A stretch of DNA of 64,000 bases, taken from NCBI GenBank assembly GCA_036488725.1, contig DASXHD010000101.1, positions 77,595 to 141,594 on the forward strand, given 5' to 3'. The notes under the pieces are model-generated. The model searched no databases, was not told the origin of the DNA, and saw only the letters and a program-made list of their open reading frames with translations. This DNA is from DASXHD01 sp036488725. GTDB taxonomy: Bacteria > Myxococcota_A > Polyangia > Polyangiales > Polyangiaceae. Both the position numbers and the translations under genes were made by a program. Of the stretch, positions 33,530 through 42,370 are shown piece after piece (position 1 is the stretch's first letter; each line of letters begins with the position of its first letter).

Positions 33530-34855
33530 ATGGCACACACGTCGAGACTCCCCGGGTTCTACAAAGTCAGCGTCGAAGAGCGTCGCGCGCTCGTCGGCGA
33601 GGCGACCGGTGCCGACCTGAAGGACATCGAGCGCTCGCTCGAGGACGGCGGGCTCGACGCGACGACGGCCGACAAGTTCGTCGAGAACGTCGTCGGCACG
33701 TACGCGCTTCCGTACGGCGTCGCGCTCAACGTGCGCGTCAACGGACACGATTACGTCGTGCCCATGGTCGTCGAGGAGCCGAGCGTGGTCGCCGCAGCGT
33801 CGAACGCGGCGAAGATGATCCGCGAAGGCGGCGGCTTCATCGCCGAGACCGATCCGCCGCTCATGGTCGCGCAGGTGCAGCTCACCGGCGTGCGCGATCG
33901 CCGGGCCGCGATGGAGCGCGTCCTCGCCGCGAAAGACGAGCTCCTCGAGCTCGCGGACCGCGCGATCCCCGGGCTCGTGGAGCGCAAAGGCGGCTCGCGC
34001 GACATCGAGGTGCGCATCCTCGGCACCGACGAGGACGCGATGCTCGTCGTCCACGTCCTCATCGATTGCCGCGACGCGATGGGCGCGAACCTCGTGAACG
34101 GCGCGGCCGAACGCATCGCGCCGCGTCTCGCCGAGCTCACCGGCGGCGGCATCGGGCTGCGCATTCTCTCGAACTTGTGCGACCGCCGCTGCGTGCGCGT
34201 GCACTGTCACGTGCCGGCGTCCGCGCTCGCGACCGACGACATGGAAGGGTCGGCCGTGATCGACGGCATCGTCAACGCGTCGCGCTTCGCGGAGCTCGAT
34301 CCGTACCGCGCGGCCACGCACAACAAAGGCATCATGAACGGCGTCGACGCCGTCGTGATCGCGACCGGCAACGACTGGCGCGCGGTCGAAGCGGGGGCTC
34401 ACGCGTTCGCGGCGCGAACCGGACATTACTCACCGCTCGCGACGTGGCGACGCCACACGGGTGACGTGCTCGTCGGTCGCGTCGAGCTGCCGATGGCGCT
34501 CGGGACGGTCGGCGGCACGCTCCGCGTTCACCCCGCCGCGCGCCTTTCGCTGCGTTTGCTCGGCGTGACGAACGCGCAAGAGCTCGCGACGATCGCGGCG
34601 TCGGTCGGCCTCGCTTCGAACCTCGCCGCGCTTCGCGCCCTCGCGACCGACGGGATCCAACGCGGGCACATGGCGCTTCACGCGCGGTCGGTCGCCGTCG
34701 CGGCCGGTGCGATCGGCGACGAGGTCGAACGCGTCGCGACGATGATCGTCGAGGCGCGCGACATCACGGTCGACGCGGCCACCAAGGCGCTCACCGTCTT
34801 GCGAACCCCGCGCAGCAGCGATCGCGCGGTCTCGCGCTGGGAGCTCGAGGACTGA
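33530..34855 (+). CDS. mvaA: Class II hydroxymethylglutaryl-CoA reductase
   Basis: HMG-CoA reductase, 441 residues, of the class II (bacterial) kind. It either makes mevalonate from HMG-CoA or degrades it; next to mevalonate kinase, synthesis is likely. The catalytic set is complete: E82 (VEEPSVVAA), K266 (HNKGIMNG), D282 (TGNDWRA) and H380 (GHMALHAR), each one below the Pseudomonas mevalonii numbers (E83, K267, D283, H381). Further matches: ENVVGTYALPYGVALN and DAMGAN. Class II enzymes are commonly NADH-dependent, but the cofactor cannot be fixed here. Confidence 0.97.
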   Translation: MAHTSRLPGFYKVSVEERRALVGEATGADLKDIERSLEDGGLDATTADKFVENVVGTYALPYGVALNVRVNGHDYVVPMVVEEPSVVAAASNAAKMIREGGGFIAETDPPLMVAQVQLTGVRDRRAAMERVLAAKDELLELADRAIPGLVERKGGSRDIEVRILGTDEDAMLVVHVLIDCRDAMGANLVNGAAERIAPRLAELTGGGIGLRILSNLCDRRCVRVHCHVPASALATDDMEGSAVIDGIVNASRFAELDPYRAATHNKGIMNGVDAVVIATGNDWRAVEAGAHAFAARTGHYSPLATWRRHTGDVLVGRVELPMALGTVGGTLRVHPAARLSLRLLGVTNAQELATIAASVGLASNLAALRALATDGIQRGHMALHARSVAVAAGAIGDEVERVATMIVEARDITVDAATKALTVLRTPRSSDRAVSRWELED

Positions 34856-34861
34856 GCTTCG

Positions 34862-35584
34862 TCACCGATAAGCGAGCTTGCGGACGGCCGCGATCGCGAT
34901 CATGTGCGCGCGCAAATCCAATTCGCGGCGATCGGTGATCTGCTTGTACGAGAGCAGCCGCTCGTCCCACGCGGCGGGCGCGCGCGCGCGGAGCTCGCCT
35001 GCGACGCGCGTGAAGTTTTCTCGCTGCGTCCGCGCGACGCCCTCGAGCGCGGCGTAAACGGCAGCGCGCTCGCTCAAGAGCCACGCTCTGCCGCCCGCGC
35101 CGCGGAAAATGTAGAGCAGCTCTTCGCGGTCGTGCGTCGTGTGCTTTTCTTCGCGCGTGACTTTCTTCGTCATCACGAGCCCGCCGGTGACGATGGCCGC
35201 ACCTGGGCGCAGCTTTCGTTCGGTGAAGCGAGCGACCCGCTCGGTATCGATCGTGATGGCGGCGCGGACGAGCGCGAGCACCTCGCCGTACGCGAGCGCG
35301 CCGTCGCCGCACTCGAGCGACGTCTCGCCGAGCCGAAAGTCGCGGACCACGAACGGCTCGGCGATGGCGTCCTCGTCGAGCGCGACCGCGTCGTGACCGC
35401 GCGCTCGAAGATCGTTGGCGAGCTTCGCCGCAGCCTGCGGGTCGCTCGTGCGGAAGAGCACGATCGGCACCGGCTGCGCGAGCTTGAGCCGCATCTCGTA
35501 CGGATGCCCGCCGACGAGCGCCGCGAGCGCGCGCGCCTCGTCGTCGCCGGAGTCGCCGAGCGTGCAGATCCCGACGACGAACAT
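34862..35584 (-). CDS. Hypothetical protein
   Basis: A 240-residue protein, probably cytoplasmic, with no signal or membrane segment. The ATG at 35584 (MFVVGICTLGDSGDDEARAL) is chosen because it lies one base from the stop of the upstream gene. There is an N-terminal part that could be an alpha/beta ligand fold (VPIVLFRTSDPQAAAKLAND), then a charged stretch with VTREEKHTTHDREELL, and a helical C-terminus. I do not recognise the family. It is probably cotranscribed with the membrane protein gene upstream. Confidence 0.72.
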   Translation of the reverse strand: MFVVGICTLGDSGDDEARALAALVGGHPYEMRLKLAQPVPIVLFRTSDPQAAAKLANDLRARGHDAVALDEDAIAEPFVVRDFRLGETSLECGDGALAYGEVLALVRAAITIDTERVARFTERKLRPGAAIVTGGLVMTKKVTREEKHTTHDREELLYIFRGAGGRAWLLSERAAVYAALEGVARTQRENFTRVAGELRARAPAAWDERLLSYKQITDRRELDLRAHMIAIAAVRKLAYR

Positions 35585-35585
35585 C

Positions 35586-36212
35586 TCAGCGCACGAAGGT
35601 CGCCGCGAGCGCGGCGAAGATCGCGCAAGCACCCGCGCGGAGGGCTTGTGCGCGCGGCGACGCCGGCGCGCCGGCGTTGTGTCGGTCGACCGCCGAGACC
35701 GCGGTCAGCGCGTCGCAGACGACCACGAACATCGCGCCGAGAAAAAAGCCGTCGCCGCGCGTGACCATCGCGGCCACGCAAAAGATCGCGACCGCCGCCG
35801 CGAAGATCGATCCCGCGACGTTCTCGCCGGCATAAAAATGTCCGGACCCGATCGGCAGCATGAACGCGAGCGCGAACGCGGCGCGCCGATACCGCCGCCG
35901 AACCTCGGTCTCGATTTCGCTGGTGTCGCGGTAAGGATGGCCCGACGCAGGCGCCAGCTCTTCGCGCGATTCGATCGGCGTCCCCGGTGACTCGAGCGCC
36001 GTGAGCGCTTCGAGCGCCTGCGCGAGGTCGGTCGACCGGACGACGAGCCGGACGTCGAGCACGGTGTCGAAGCGGTTGAGCACGGCCGTCGCGCCGCTGT
36101 TGCCCCGCAGCGCGACCGGCACGCCGTGATCCCGCAGGAAATCCAGGGCGATCTGCGCGTTCAAGCCGTCGTCGTAATGCCGAACCACGACCCACTCTGA
36201 CGAGCGCGCCAT
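35586..36212 (-). CDS. Membrane protein with DUF2007-like N-terminus
   Basis: A 208-residue protein. The first 70 residues resemble the DUF2007 putative signal-transducing fold (WVVVRHYDDGLNAQIALDFLRDHGVPVALRGN). An Arg/Glu-rich stretch follows, then about four transmembrane helices (112-130, 132-152, 152-172 and 188-206). Its role is unknown; it might couple the small N-terminal domain to a membrane event. The start codon lies almost on top of the divergent zinc-ribbon gene frame, whose first possible ATG is at 36213. Confidence 0.78.
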   Translation of the reverse strand: MARSSEWVVVRHYDDGLNAQIALDFLRDHGVPVALRGNSGATAVLNRFDTVLDVRLVVRSTDLAQALEALTALESPGTPIESREELAPASGHPYRDTSEIETEVRRRYRRAAFALAFMLPIGSGHFYAGENVAGSIFAAAVAIFCVAAMVTRGDGFFLGAMFVVVCDALTAVSAVDRHNAGAPASPRAQALRAGACAIFAALAATFVR

Positions 36213-36275
36213 ATGGAAACGCTAGCACGCTTGACGTGTGAACGCGCGCTGCGCACCTTGGGCACGGTCCCGCGA

Positions 36276-36956
36276 ATGCCACCCGTCTCCTCCGAGCCGC
36301 TCTGTCCGCAGTGCAAGAGCCGCGCGCCGATCGTTTATCGCGGCGTCATGGCTTATTGCACCGCGTGCGGCGCGCCGCGCATTCCGCTCGCCGCGAAGTC
36401 GACCAACCTCGCCGGCAAAGCGTCGATCATCGGCGGTGGTCTCACGCGCGTCTTCGGTTGGATCGTCCTCTCGGGCGGCGTCGCGCTCGGGCTCGCGCTG
36501 CTCGGCATTCTTCAGGCGATTTTTCCGGCGGGGTTCGCGGGCTGGGCGGTCGGGCTTCCGATCGTTTTCTTTTCGGCGATCTTCGGCACGCTCCTCCTCC
36601 GAAGCGGCCGCACGCTCGAAGGCGCGGGCGTCGCCGCGCAGCGCGAGACGCATGCGTCGGCCATCTTCTCCCTCGCCGAGCGAAACGGAAACACGCTCAC
36701 CGCCGCGCAGGTCGCCGCGGCGATCGGCGTCTCGCAGCCGCGCGCCGACGAGCTCCTGACCGAGCTCGCGAAACAGCAGCCCGACTACGTGATGCTCGAG
36801 GTCGACGACGCCGGCGCCGTCTATTACCGCGTGAGCGCGCGCGGTCTCTCGCGCATCCAATCGTTCGATCAGCGCTTGCGCGTCTCGCAGACCGAAGCCG
36901 AGAGCGCAGAGCACTCGGACGAACCGCGGCGCGAAGCCGTTCGAAGCCGAAGCTGA
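36276..36956 (+). CDS. Zinc-ribbon, membrane and winged-helix protein
   Basis: A 226-residue protein with three parts. A zinc ribbon with two CxxC knuckles (CPQCKSRAPIVYR ... CTACGAP) lies at residues about 10-34. Two transmembrane helices follow (about residues 52-95). The C-terminal region looks like a winged helix (ERNGNTLTAAQVAAAIGVSQ, PRADELLTELAKQ) and could bind DNA or protein. I chose the ATG at 36276 (MPPVSSEPLCPQC); an in-frame ATG at 36213 would abut the divergent start at 36212 and leave no room for a promoter. This layout is found in other myxobacterial proteins of unknown function. Confidence 0.75.
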   Translation: MPPVSSEPLCPQCKSRAPIVYRGVMAYCTACGAPRIPLAAKSTNLAGKASIIGGGLTRVFGWIVLSGGVALGLALLGILQAIFPAGFAGWAVGLPIVFFSAIFGTLLLRSGRTLEGAGVAAQRETHASAIFSLAERNGNTLTAAQVAAAIGVSQPRADELLTELAKQQPDYVMLEVDDAGAVYYRVSARGLSRIQSFDQRLRVSQTEAESAEHSDEPRREAVRSRS

Positions 36957-36978
36957 TCGGTGGTATACGGGCAGGGAT

Positions 36979-37932
36979 ATGACGCCCGCCCGCCGCGGTC
37001 TCTATCCCGAAATCGAGCCGTACGATCGTGGCGTCCTCCGCGTGTCGCCGATTCACTCGATCGCGTACGAGCAGTGCGGCAACCCGCGCGGCAAGCCGGT
37101 CGTCTTCGTGCACGGCGGGCCGGGCGGCGGCAGCGATCCGAAGCAGCGCCGCTTCTTCGACCCTGACGCGTACCGCATCATCCTCTTCGATCAGCGCGGC
37201 TGCGGTCGCAGCACGCCGCACGCGAACCTCGAGGAGAACACGACCTGGCACCTCGTCGAAGACATGGAGACGCTCCGGGCGCACCTCCACGTCGAGCGAT
37301 GGCAAGTCTTCGGCGGCTCGTGGGGCTCGACGCTCGGGCTCGCCTACGCCGAGAAGCACCCGGCCGTCGTCACCGAGATCGTCTTGCGCGGCATTTTTCT
37401 GCTCCGCAAACAGGAGATCGACTGGTTCTATCAGCGCGGCGCGTCCGCGCTCTTTCCCGACGCGTGGGAAGATTATCTCGCGCCGATCCCCGAAGAAGAG
37501 CACGGGGATCTATTGCATGCATATTACAAGCGTTTGACGAGCGCCGATCGCGCGACGCGCGCTGCCGCGGCGAAGGCGTGGAGCGTGTGGGAGGCGCGCA
37601 CGAGCTTTCTCCTTCAGAACTCCGAGCTCGTCGCGAAGAACGAGCAAGACGAGTACGCGCTCGCGTTTGCGCGAATCGAGGCGCACTACTTCGTGAACCG
37701 CGGCTTCTTCGAGCGCGACACGCAGCTGCTCGACGACGTCGGACGCATCCGGCACATTCCGGGCGTCATCGTGCAGGGGCGTTACGACGTCGTCTGCCCG
37801 ATGGAGAGCGCGTGGGCGCTCCACCGCGCGTGGCCGGAGGCGAAGCTCGCGATCGTGCCCGATGCGGGCCACTCGGCGCTCGAGGCCGGCATCACCGACG
37901 AGCTCATCACGGCGACCGACCGCTTTCGCTGA
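36979..37932 (+). CDS. pip: Proline iminopeptidase
   Basis: Alpha/beta-hydrolase of the S33 family that removes N-terminal proline from peptides; 317 residues, the usual length. The oxyanion-hole motif HGGPGGG is at 45-51, the nucleophile is S114 in GGSWGS, the acid is in GRYDVVCP and the His in DAGHSA. The cap region and the N-terminal YPEIEPYDRG are typical. The protein has no signal peptide and is cytoplasmic. It is followed by a GNAT gene after 3 bp. Confidence 0.95.
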   Translation: MTPARRGLYPEIEPYDRGVLRVSPIHSIAYEQCGNPRGKPVVFVHGGPGGGSDPKQRRFFDPDAYRIILFDQRGCGRSTPHANLEENTTWHLVEDMETLRAHLHVERWQVFGGSWGSTLGLAYAEKHPAVVTEIVLRGIFLLRKQEIDWFYQRGASALFPDAWEDYLAPIPEEEHGDLLHAYYKRLTSADRATRAAAAKAWSVWEARTSFLLQNSELVAKNEQDEYALAFARIEAHYFVNRGFFERDTQLLDDVGRIRHIPGVIVQGRYDVVCPMESAWALHRAWPEAKLAIVPDAGHSALEAGITDELITATDRFR

Positions 37933-37935
37933 GCG

Positions 37936-38544
37936 ATGCAAACCGGGCCCGACTTTCGCGAAGAGCACGAGCTCGCGGACGGGCGCAAAATCGTTTTGCG
38001 GCACATTCAGCCGTCGGACAGCGAGGAGCTTCGTCGCGGGTTCGCGGCGCTCTCGCCCGAGTCGCGTTACCGGAGATTTTTCGGCGCCGTCGAGCTCGAC
38101 GATCGCGCGCTCCGCTATCTCACCGAGGTCGACGGAACGGATCACGTCGCGCTCGTCGCGGCGACCGAGTCGCTCGATTTGAAATCCGAGCGCGGCGTCG
38201 GCGTGGCGCGTTTCATCCGCAGCGCGGGCGATCCCGCGGCGGCCGAAGCGGCCGTCACGGTCGTCGACGACATGCAGCAGCTCGGCATCGGCACCTGGCT
38301 GACGCAAGCGCTCGCGCGCGCGGCGCGTGAGCGTGGCATCGACCGCTTCCGCTGCGAGGTCCTCGAATCGAACGAGCCGGTCGTGCTCGCGCTACGCGCC
38401 GTCGGCGCAAAAATGGTCGAGCGGAGCGAAGGCTCGCTCGTCCTCGACGTCCCGATTCCCGCCGAGGGCGACGGGCCCGTTCGGCGCACGCTTCGCATCG
38501 CCGCCGAGCAGGTCGGCGCGTTCTTGCGGCGTCTCGTGCCGTGA
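37936..38544 (+). CDS. GNAT-family N-acetyltransferase
   Basis: A 202-residue acetyltransferase resembling the catalytic domain of bacterial protein acetyltransferases of the Pat type: LADGRKIVLRHIQPSDSEEL, LSPESRYRRFF, GVARFIR. The acetyl-CoA loop is QQLGIGTWL, and a late Asn-Glu pair lies in ESNEPVVLALRAVGA. Its acceptor is unknown; protein lysines are possible. It starts 3 bp after the peptidase gene and precedes the kinase-FGE fusion gene by 21 bp, so all three may share a transcript. Confidence 0.88.
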   Translation: MQTGPDFREEHELADGRKIVLRHIQPSDSEELRRGFAALSPESRYRRFFGAVELDDRALRYLTEVDGTDHVALVAATESLDLKSERGVGVARFIRSAGDPAAAEAAVTVVDDMQQLGIGTWLTQALARAARERGIDRFRCEVLESNEPVVLALRAVGAKMVERSEGSLVLDVPIPAEGDGPVRRTLRIAAEQVGAFLRRLVP

Positions 38545-38565
38545 GTGTCGTATGCTCGCGCGCGG

Positions 38566-40638
38566 ATGCCCGATGACCGGCTGAAGCTCGTAGGCACGAC
38601 GCTCGAAGGAAAATACCGCATCGACGCGGTCGTCGCCGAAGGCGGCTTCGCGCTCGTCTATCGCGCGACGCATCTCGTCTGGGAGCGGCCGGTCGCTGTG
38701 AAGGCGTTCTATGCGCTCGCCGAGCTTCCCGCGTCGAGCCGCGAGAGCCTCGTGAAGGAATTCATTCGCGAAGGCGCGCTCCTCGGCGAGCTGTCGGAGC
38801 GAAGCGCCGCGATCGTTCAAGCGCGCGACGTCGGCACGCTCACGACGGCGAGCGGCGAGCACGTGCCGTACATGATCCTCGAGTGGCTCGACGGCGCGAC
38901 GCTCGAAGCCGTGTTGAAGCAAGAGCGCGCGGACGGCCTCCCGCTTCGCACGGCGGAAGAGACCGTCGCGCTGCTCGAGCCGGTCGCCGAGGCGCTCGCG
39001 CTCGCGCATCGCAAAGGCATCGCGCACCGCGACGTGAAGCCGCCGAACATTTTCGTCCTCGGCGACGCGCGCGGCGCGCACTGCCCGGTGAAGCTGCTCG
39101 ACTTCGGGATCGCCAAGGTCGTCCAAGATGCCCAAAAAATGGGCGGATCGTTCACCAAGACGAGCGGCAGCGTGACGTCCTTCACGCCCGCGTACGGCGC
39201 GCCGGAGCAATTTTCGCGAACGCATGGCGCGACCGGGCCGTGGACCGACGTCTTCGCGCTCGCGCTGGTCGCGGTCGAGTTGATGACCGGCAAGGAGCCG
39301 CTCGCCGGCGACAACTTCGTGCAGCTCGGGTTCACGTCGACCAACCCGGCGAGCCGTCCGACGCCGCGGACGCTCGGCGCCGGCGTGCCCGACGCGGTCG
39401 AAGCGGTCTTCGCGAAGGCGCTCGCCGTCGCGACCGAGGATCGCCATCCGACCGCCGGCGAGTTCTGGAACGATCTGCGCGCCGCGCTCGCGATGAGCCC
39501 GATGCGCGCGGGGACCGACACCTCGCCGCGCCCTGCGTCGACGCCGAAGGCCGACACGGCGGCGTTCGCCGCGACTGCGATCGCACCGAGCGGCGCCTCG
39601 GCTGCGACGCTCGACCCGCACGTCGCGACGCGCCCGCCGCCGCGAAGCCGCGTGGGGATCGCCGTCGTCGGCGTCGTGTCGCTCGCCGCGCTCGGTGGCG
39701 TCGCGCTCTTCATGACGTCGCGGTCGCACGGTCGCCGCGAAGAGCACGAGCGCGCGCGTCACGTTACTTCCGCGTCGACGCCGGCGGTCGTCGCGCCGCA
39801 GCACGCCGGCCACTGCCCGAGGGGCGCCGTCTACGTCTCCGGCGGCGACTTCTTCATGGGCACGAGCGAGGGAAACGACGACGCGCAAAAGCCCGCGCAC
39901 CCGGTGAGGCTCACGCCGTACTGCATCGACCGCGAAGAGGTCACCGTCGGGCGATACTTCGAGTGCTCGAACGAAGGCAAGTGTCTCCGCGCGAACAAAA
40001 CGAACGACACGAACCCGCCGCTCAGCGCCGCGCAGCACGCCGCGTACGATTCGCTCTGCAACGCGAACGAGCCGCGGAGGGTTCGTCACCCGATCAACTG
40101 CGTCGACTGGGATCAAGCGCAACGTTACTGCGCCGAAGCCGGCGGGCGACTTCCGACCGAAGCCGAGTGGGAGCTCGCCGCGCGCGGCCACGACGGCCGC
40201 ACGTACCCGTGGGGCGACGAGCCGCCCGGCCCGACGACGGGAAACGCGTGCGGGAGCGAGTGTCTCGCGTGGGCGAAGCGAAATCACGTCGCCGCCGATT
40301 TCCCGCGCGCGATGTACGACGCCGACGACGGCTGGGCGACGACCGCGCCGGTCGGCTCGTTTCCCGCAGGAAAATCGGCGTTCGGGCTCGAGGACATGCT
40401 CGGCAACGTGTCGGAGTGGACGAGCGACTACTACGCGCCGTACACGAAAGACGTTCAAACGACGGTCACCGATCCGGCGGGACCTGCCGCGGGAAAAGAA
40501 CGCGTCATCCGCGGCGGCGCGTGGAACGCGATCTACCCCGAATGGGCGAAGCCGACGCTGCGCTTCCCGCAATCGCCGAGCAATCGAAGCCACGGCGTCG
40601 GGTTTCGCTGCGCTTACCCGGTCAAGAATTCGCCTTGA
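38566..40638 (+). CDS. Ser/Thr protein kinase with C-terminal FGE-like domain
   Basis: A 690-residue membrane kinase. The Hanks-type domain covers about residues 10-300: Gly loop VVAEGGFALVYRA, the Lys in VAVKAF, catalytic HRDVKPPN, LLDFGIAK and the APE-like APEQF. A Pro/Ala/Thr linker and one transmembrane helix (VGIAVVGVVSLAALGGVALF) follow. The outer part, about residues 415-690, is an FGE/sulfatase-modifying-factor domain (VSGGDFFMGTSEGNDD, DREEVTVGRYFEC, GRLPTEAEWELAARG, GLEDMLGNVSEW, GVGFRCAYP). The outer domain probably senses a ligand. The 17-bp overlap with the convergent MFS gene is real. Confidence 0.93.
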   Translation: MPDDRLKLVGTTLEGKYRIDAVVAEGGFALVYRATHLVWERPVAVKAFYALAELPASSRESLVKEFIREGALLGELSERSAAIVQARDVGTLTTASGEHVPYMILEWLDGATLEAVLKQERADGLPLRTAEETVALLEPVAEALALAHRKGIAHRDVKPPNIFVLGDARGAHCPVKLLDFGIAKVVQDAQKMGGSFTKTSGSVTSFTPAYGAPEQFSRTHGATGPWTDVFALALVAVELMTGKEPLAGDNFVQLGFTSTNPASRPTPRTLGAGVPDAVEAVFAKALAVATEDRHPTAGEFWNDLRAALAMSPMRAGTDTSPRPASTPKADTAAFAATAIAPSGASAATLDPHVATRPPPRSRVGIAVVGVVSLAALGGVALFMTSRSHGRREEHERARHVTSASTPAVVAPQHAGHCPRGAVYVSGGDFFMGTSEGNDDAQKPAHPVRLTPYCIDREEVTVGRYFECSNEGKCLRANKTNDTNPPLSAAQHAAYDSLCNANEPRRVRHPINCVDWDQAQRYCAEAGGRLPTEAEWELAARGHDGRTYPWGDEPPGPTTGNACGSECLAWAKRNHVAADFPRAMYDADDGWATTAPVGSFPAGKSAFGLEDMLGNVSEWTSDYYAPYTKDVQTTVTDPAGPAAGKERVIRGGAWNAIYPEWAKPTLRFPQSPSNRSHGVGFRCAYPVKNSP

Positions 40639-41842
40639 GCGAGTCGACGTCGCGCAGCTTCGGAAAGACGAGCATGCCGAGCCCGACGACGACGAGTGTG
40701 CCGATGCCGCCGACGAGCGTCGCCGTGCGCGCGCCCCACCACTGACCCGTCAGGCCGGATTCGAACTCGCCGAGCTCGTTCGACGCGCCGACGAAGACGA
40801 GGTTCACCGCCGACACGCGCCCGCGCATGTCGTTGGGCGTTTCGATTTGAAGGAGCGTCTGCCGCACGACGACGCTCACCATGTCGGTCGCGCCGCACAC
40901 GAACAAGAGAGCGAGCGAGATGACGAAATTCCGCGACTCGGCGAAGCCGATCGTCGCGAGCCCGAAGCCGGCGACGCACGCGAACATCCAGAGCCCCGCG
41001 CGCCGCTTGAGCGGACGATACGCGAGCCAAATGCCGCTGAGCGCCGCGCCGACGCCGGGCGCCGCGCGCAGGAGACCGAGGCCCCACGAGCCGGTGTGGA
41101 GCAAATCGGCGAAGACCGGAAGGAGCGCGGTCGCGCCGCCGAGGAGCACGGCGAAGAGGTCGAGCGAGATCGATCCGAGGATCAGCTGATGCGACCAGAC
41201 GTAACGCACGCCCGCGAGCAAGCTCACGAAGCTCACGCCGCGATCGCTCGAGCGCGTCGGCTTCTGCTCGATGCGGACGATGCTCGCGGCCGACGCGAGC
41301 GACAAGACGCACGCGAGCGCATACGCATACGACGCGCCGAACGCCGCGACGAGCACGCCGCCGACGATCGGGCCGACGATGGTCGCGACCTGCCAGAGCG
41401 ACGAGCTCCACGCGACCGCGCGCTCGAACACGTCGGCCGGAACGATTTCGGGCAAGAGCGCCGACCCTGCCGGCTGCCCGAAGCTCCGCGCGATCGCGTC
41501 GCAAAAAAGAATCGCATAAATCGGAAAGATCGCGCGCGCGCCGCTCATGGCGTACGCGAAGAGCGCCGCGGCGGCCGCCGCGTAAACCGCGTAGACCATC
41601 GCGAGGAGGCGCTTTCGCTCGACGCGATCGACCACGTGCCCCGCGAGGAGCGAGAGGCCTGCGATCGGCGCGAACTGTGCGAGCCCGACGTACCCGAGGT
41701 CGAGCGGCCGATGCGTGCGCTCGAGCACGTCCCACGCGACCGCGGTCCCTTGCGCCTGCGTCGCGACGATCGCCGCGACACGTGCAATCTGCAACCTTTT
41801 GAAATCCGCGTACGCAAACGGCGACGCGGCTGGGCTCGTCAT
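40622..41842 (-). CDS. MFS transporter, EntS-like
   Basis: A 406-residue major facilitator of the MFS_3/EntS group (12 transmembrane helices by eye). Features are the N-terminal FKRLQIARVAAIVATQAQG, the A-motif region GHVVDRVERKRLL, and the repeated half with YRPLKRRAG and TPNDMRGRVSAVN. The group exports siderophores or lipophilic drugs; the substrate here is not known. It runs convergent to the kinase gene with a 17-bp overlap and is followed upstream by a lipoprotein gene on the same strand. Confidence 0.92.
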   Translation of the reverse strand: MTSPAASPFAYADFKRLQIARVAAIVATQAQGTAVAWDVLERTHRPLDLGYVGLAQFAPIAGLSLLAGHVVDRVERKRLLAMVYAVYAAAAAALFAYAMSGARAIFPIYAILFCDAIARSFGQPAGSALLPEIVPADVFERAVAWSSSLWQVATIVGPIVGGVLVAAFGASYAYALACVLSLASAASIVRIEQKPTRSSDRGVSFVSLLAGVRYVWSHQLILGSISLDLFAVLLGGATALLPVFADLLHTGSWGLGLLRAAPGVGAALSGIWLAYRPLKRRAGLWMFACVAGFGLATIGFAESRNFVISLALLFVCGATDMVSVVVRQTLLQIETPNDMRGRVSAVNLVFVGASNELGEFESGLTGQWWGARTATLVGGIGTLVVVGLGMLVFPKLRDVDSLKANS

Positions 41843-41864
41843 CGGCCCGCGAGCATAGTGGGTT

Positions 41865-42290
41865 TTAGGGCGAAGTCAGCGCGACGTTGGTCAAAGTATT
41901 CGCATCGACGTGGACCGCGGTGCACGTCGGCACTTCGCCGCTCGTGATGCGGTAGTCACCTGGGTCGAGCTTGAGGATGAAGACGCCGTCGTTGTCCGTC
42001 GTGGCTTGCGCGGCCGGCGCGACCGAAGGCGCGTCGCAGGTCTCGTTGGTCGCCGGCACCGCGAAGACGAGTGCGCCGACGACGAGCTGATCGTTTCCGC
42101 CGTGCGCGTTGGTCCGCATGAAACCGTAGACGCCCGAGCCGATCGAAGTTTGCGTCCCCGACACGAACGAATCGGACGCGGCGCACTTGCCCGGCGCCGA
42201 GTCGCTCTCGCTCCACCCCGTCGGGCAGACCGTGGAGCCCGGCCCGCAAGCAAACAAGCCGAGCGCGCAAAGGACGAACGGGAGCTTCAT
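41865..42290 (-). CDS. Putative lipoprotein
   Basis: A 141-residue lipoprotein (MKLPFVLCALGLFAC, lipobox LFAC). After a Cys-containing linker, the C-terminal half looks like a carboxypeptidase regulatory-like/prealbumin beta domain (NDGVFILKLDPGDYRITSGE). Such domains are common on surface proteins and bind or stabilise other domains. No catalysis is expected. It is the downstream member of the tandem lipoprotein genes at 41865-44487. Confidence 0.75.
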   Translation of the reverse strand: MKLPFVLCALGLFACGPGSTVCPTGWSESDSAPGKCAASDSFVSGTQTSIGSGVYGFMRTNAHGGNDQLVVGALVFAVPATNETCDAPSVAPAAQATTDNDGVFILKLDPGDYRITSGEVPTCTAVHVDANTLTNVALTSP

Positions 42291-42328
42291 GTCGAACAGC
42301 ATAGCATCGACCATGCCACTCGCTTCGC

Positions 42329-42343
42329 CGCGGAAAATCCGCG
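42329..42343. terminator. Small hairpin in the lipoprotein intergenic gap
   Basis: CGCGGA AAA TCCGCG: a 6-bp GC stem with a 3-base loop in the 80-bp gap between two minus-strand lipoprotein genes. No T-tract follows in either direction. It might end transcription from the upstream gene or be incidental in DNA this rich in GC. Confidence 0.4.
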
Positions 42344-42370
42344 CTCGGCTTTCGCGATGTGAAGCCGCGT

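Noticed and set aside
24837..34855. Possible hpnC/hpnD/hpnE squalene route or shc tail genes (hpnO, hpnP) in the hopanoid locus
   Set aside because: I looked for them among the frames here and found none; squalene synthesis is by the FDFT1-like half of the fusion instead.
38392..40593. 733-residue antisense frame across the kinase-FGE gene
   Set aside because: Overlaps intact kinase and FGE motifs on the other strand; low-complexity Arg/Ala/Glu composition typical of shadow frames.
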